5,684 bases of DNA from Candidatus Bathyarchaeota archaeon (GTDB lineage: Archaea > Thermoproteota > Bathyarchaeia > RBG-16-48-13 > GCA-020355125), in the NCBI GenBank assembly GCA_030617005.1, contig JAUWWH010000075.1, positions 1 through 5,684 on the forward strand, written 5' to 3'. The notes below the pieces were generated by a model. It was not told the origin of the DNA. It saw nothing but the letters and a program-made list of their open reading frames with translations, and searched no databases. The first letter of the stretch is position 1. Each line of letters starts with the position of its first letter. The position numbers were made by a program, and so were the translations under genes. This document shows, piece after piece, positions 5,262 through 5,684 of the stretch.

Positions 5262-5684
5262 AATATTGCTGATTACTTTCATTTTAGTAAAATATATGCT
5301 ATTTAAGATATTTCAAGGCATCTTTCAAATAGAGTTACATGAACAGATTGTTTTCATTCAATTGAAATTGATAGAACCTTAAAAAGGAATTAGTATCTAT
5401 GCGGAATTCTTAGTTGAGAAAGTGAGAGTCTCCCCTTACATTCAATCACAGGTCAAGAATTCTGATGAAACACAAACAGTATCGATGAGAATTAATATTT
5501 TTAAAGTGGAAAAATTGCTAATGATGAATTCTGCTATATGAACACTGAACTTTTTTTGGGATTCATCTGTCAAATAGTAGGTAGGATTTGATATATCCTC
5601 TCATCGAAAACCTCTTCCGCAATTTCCTTAGTTTTACACAATTTGTCTTAAAGAAAAACGATTTAATAGAACCTTTAGAAATTA
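5262..5684. other. Right-hand intergenic region
   Basis: No supportable intact gene lies here. The plus strand holds an open frame broken once by TAA, 5296-5541. ATAGAACCTT occurs twice in the same orientation (5371-5380 and 5666-5675). T7 at 5551-5557 on the plus strand could end a rightward transcript. On the minus strand a 25-codon open stretch near 5650-5575 (with the segment KTKEIAEEVFDERI) looks protein-like but is too short to call. Confidence 0.5.
5296..5541 (+). pseudogene. Possible gene remnant, unrecognised
   Basis: A frame from ATG 5296 runs 28 codons to a TAA at 5380-5382, then stays open 52 more codons to a TGA at 5539-5541. The second part, which also contains a GTG at 5422 that could begin a 39-residue peptide, reads like protein (AEFLVEKVRVSPYIQSQV; then KNSDETQTVSMRINIFKVEK). 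There is no clear ribosome binding site before either start. I recognise no family. It could be a decayed small gene or a chance frame. Confidence 0.2.

Noticed and set aside
5521..5548. ATGATGA followed by CTGA on the plus strand, possible C/D box RNA
   Set aside because: The two boxes are only 17 bases apart, and no second box pair or terminal stem could be placed; such short motifs are common by chance.

Overview
The window is AT-rich (roughly one third G+C by eye) and almost certainly archaeal. The evidence is an archaeal/eukaryotic-type initiation factor aIF1A, a crenarchaeal/RPA-like OB-fold protein, an archaeal family B DNA polymerase, and an AGGTGA-type ribosome binding site. The lineage cannot be fixed from the sequence alone. 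The polymerase, which has an N-terminal domain but no exonuclease domain, recalls versions I associate with Bathyarchaeia and some Asgard lineages; that is an impression from memory, not a search result.

Layout. Bases 1-92 (minus) hold the start of a membrane protein, probably an MFS-type transporter, that runs out of the window. Bases 93-415 are a divergent intergenic region. Bases 416-1597 (plus) are a decayed enolase-superfamily sugar-acid dehydratase with five in-frame stops, two compensating frameshifts and a lost catalytic His. Bases 1691-3589 (plus) encode an intact 632-residue family B DNA polymerase without the 3'-5' exonuclease domain. Bases 3590-4138 are a convergent intergenic region with a terminator-like hairpin on the minus strand and a start-less open frame. 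Bases 4139-4834 and 5161-4850 (minus) form a probable two-gene operon: aIF1A first, then an OB-fold protein with an AT-hook-like motif. Bases 5174-5684 contain the operon's likely promoter and a possible gene remnant.

How the parts fit. The left side looks like the end of a sugar-acid uptake and breakdown locus: a transporter start divergent from a dead dehydratase. The right side is informational: a polymerase converging on a translation factor/ssDNA-binding operon. No CRISPR array, insertion sequence, rRNA or tRNA was seen, and I found no convincing new multi-gene system. The points most worth following are the exonuclease-less polymerase, the AT-hook/OB-fold protein tied to aIF1A, and the hairpin-plus-T8 element on the minus strand.
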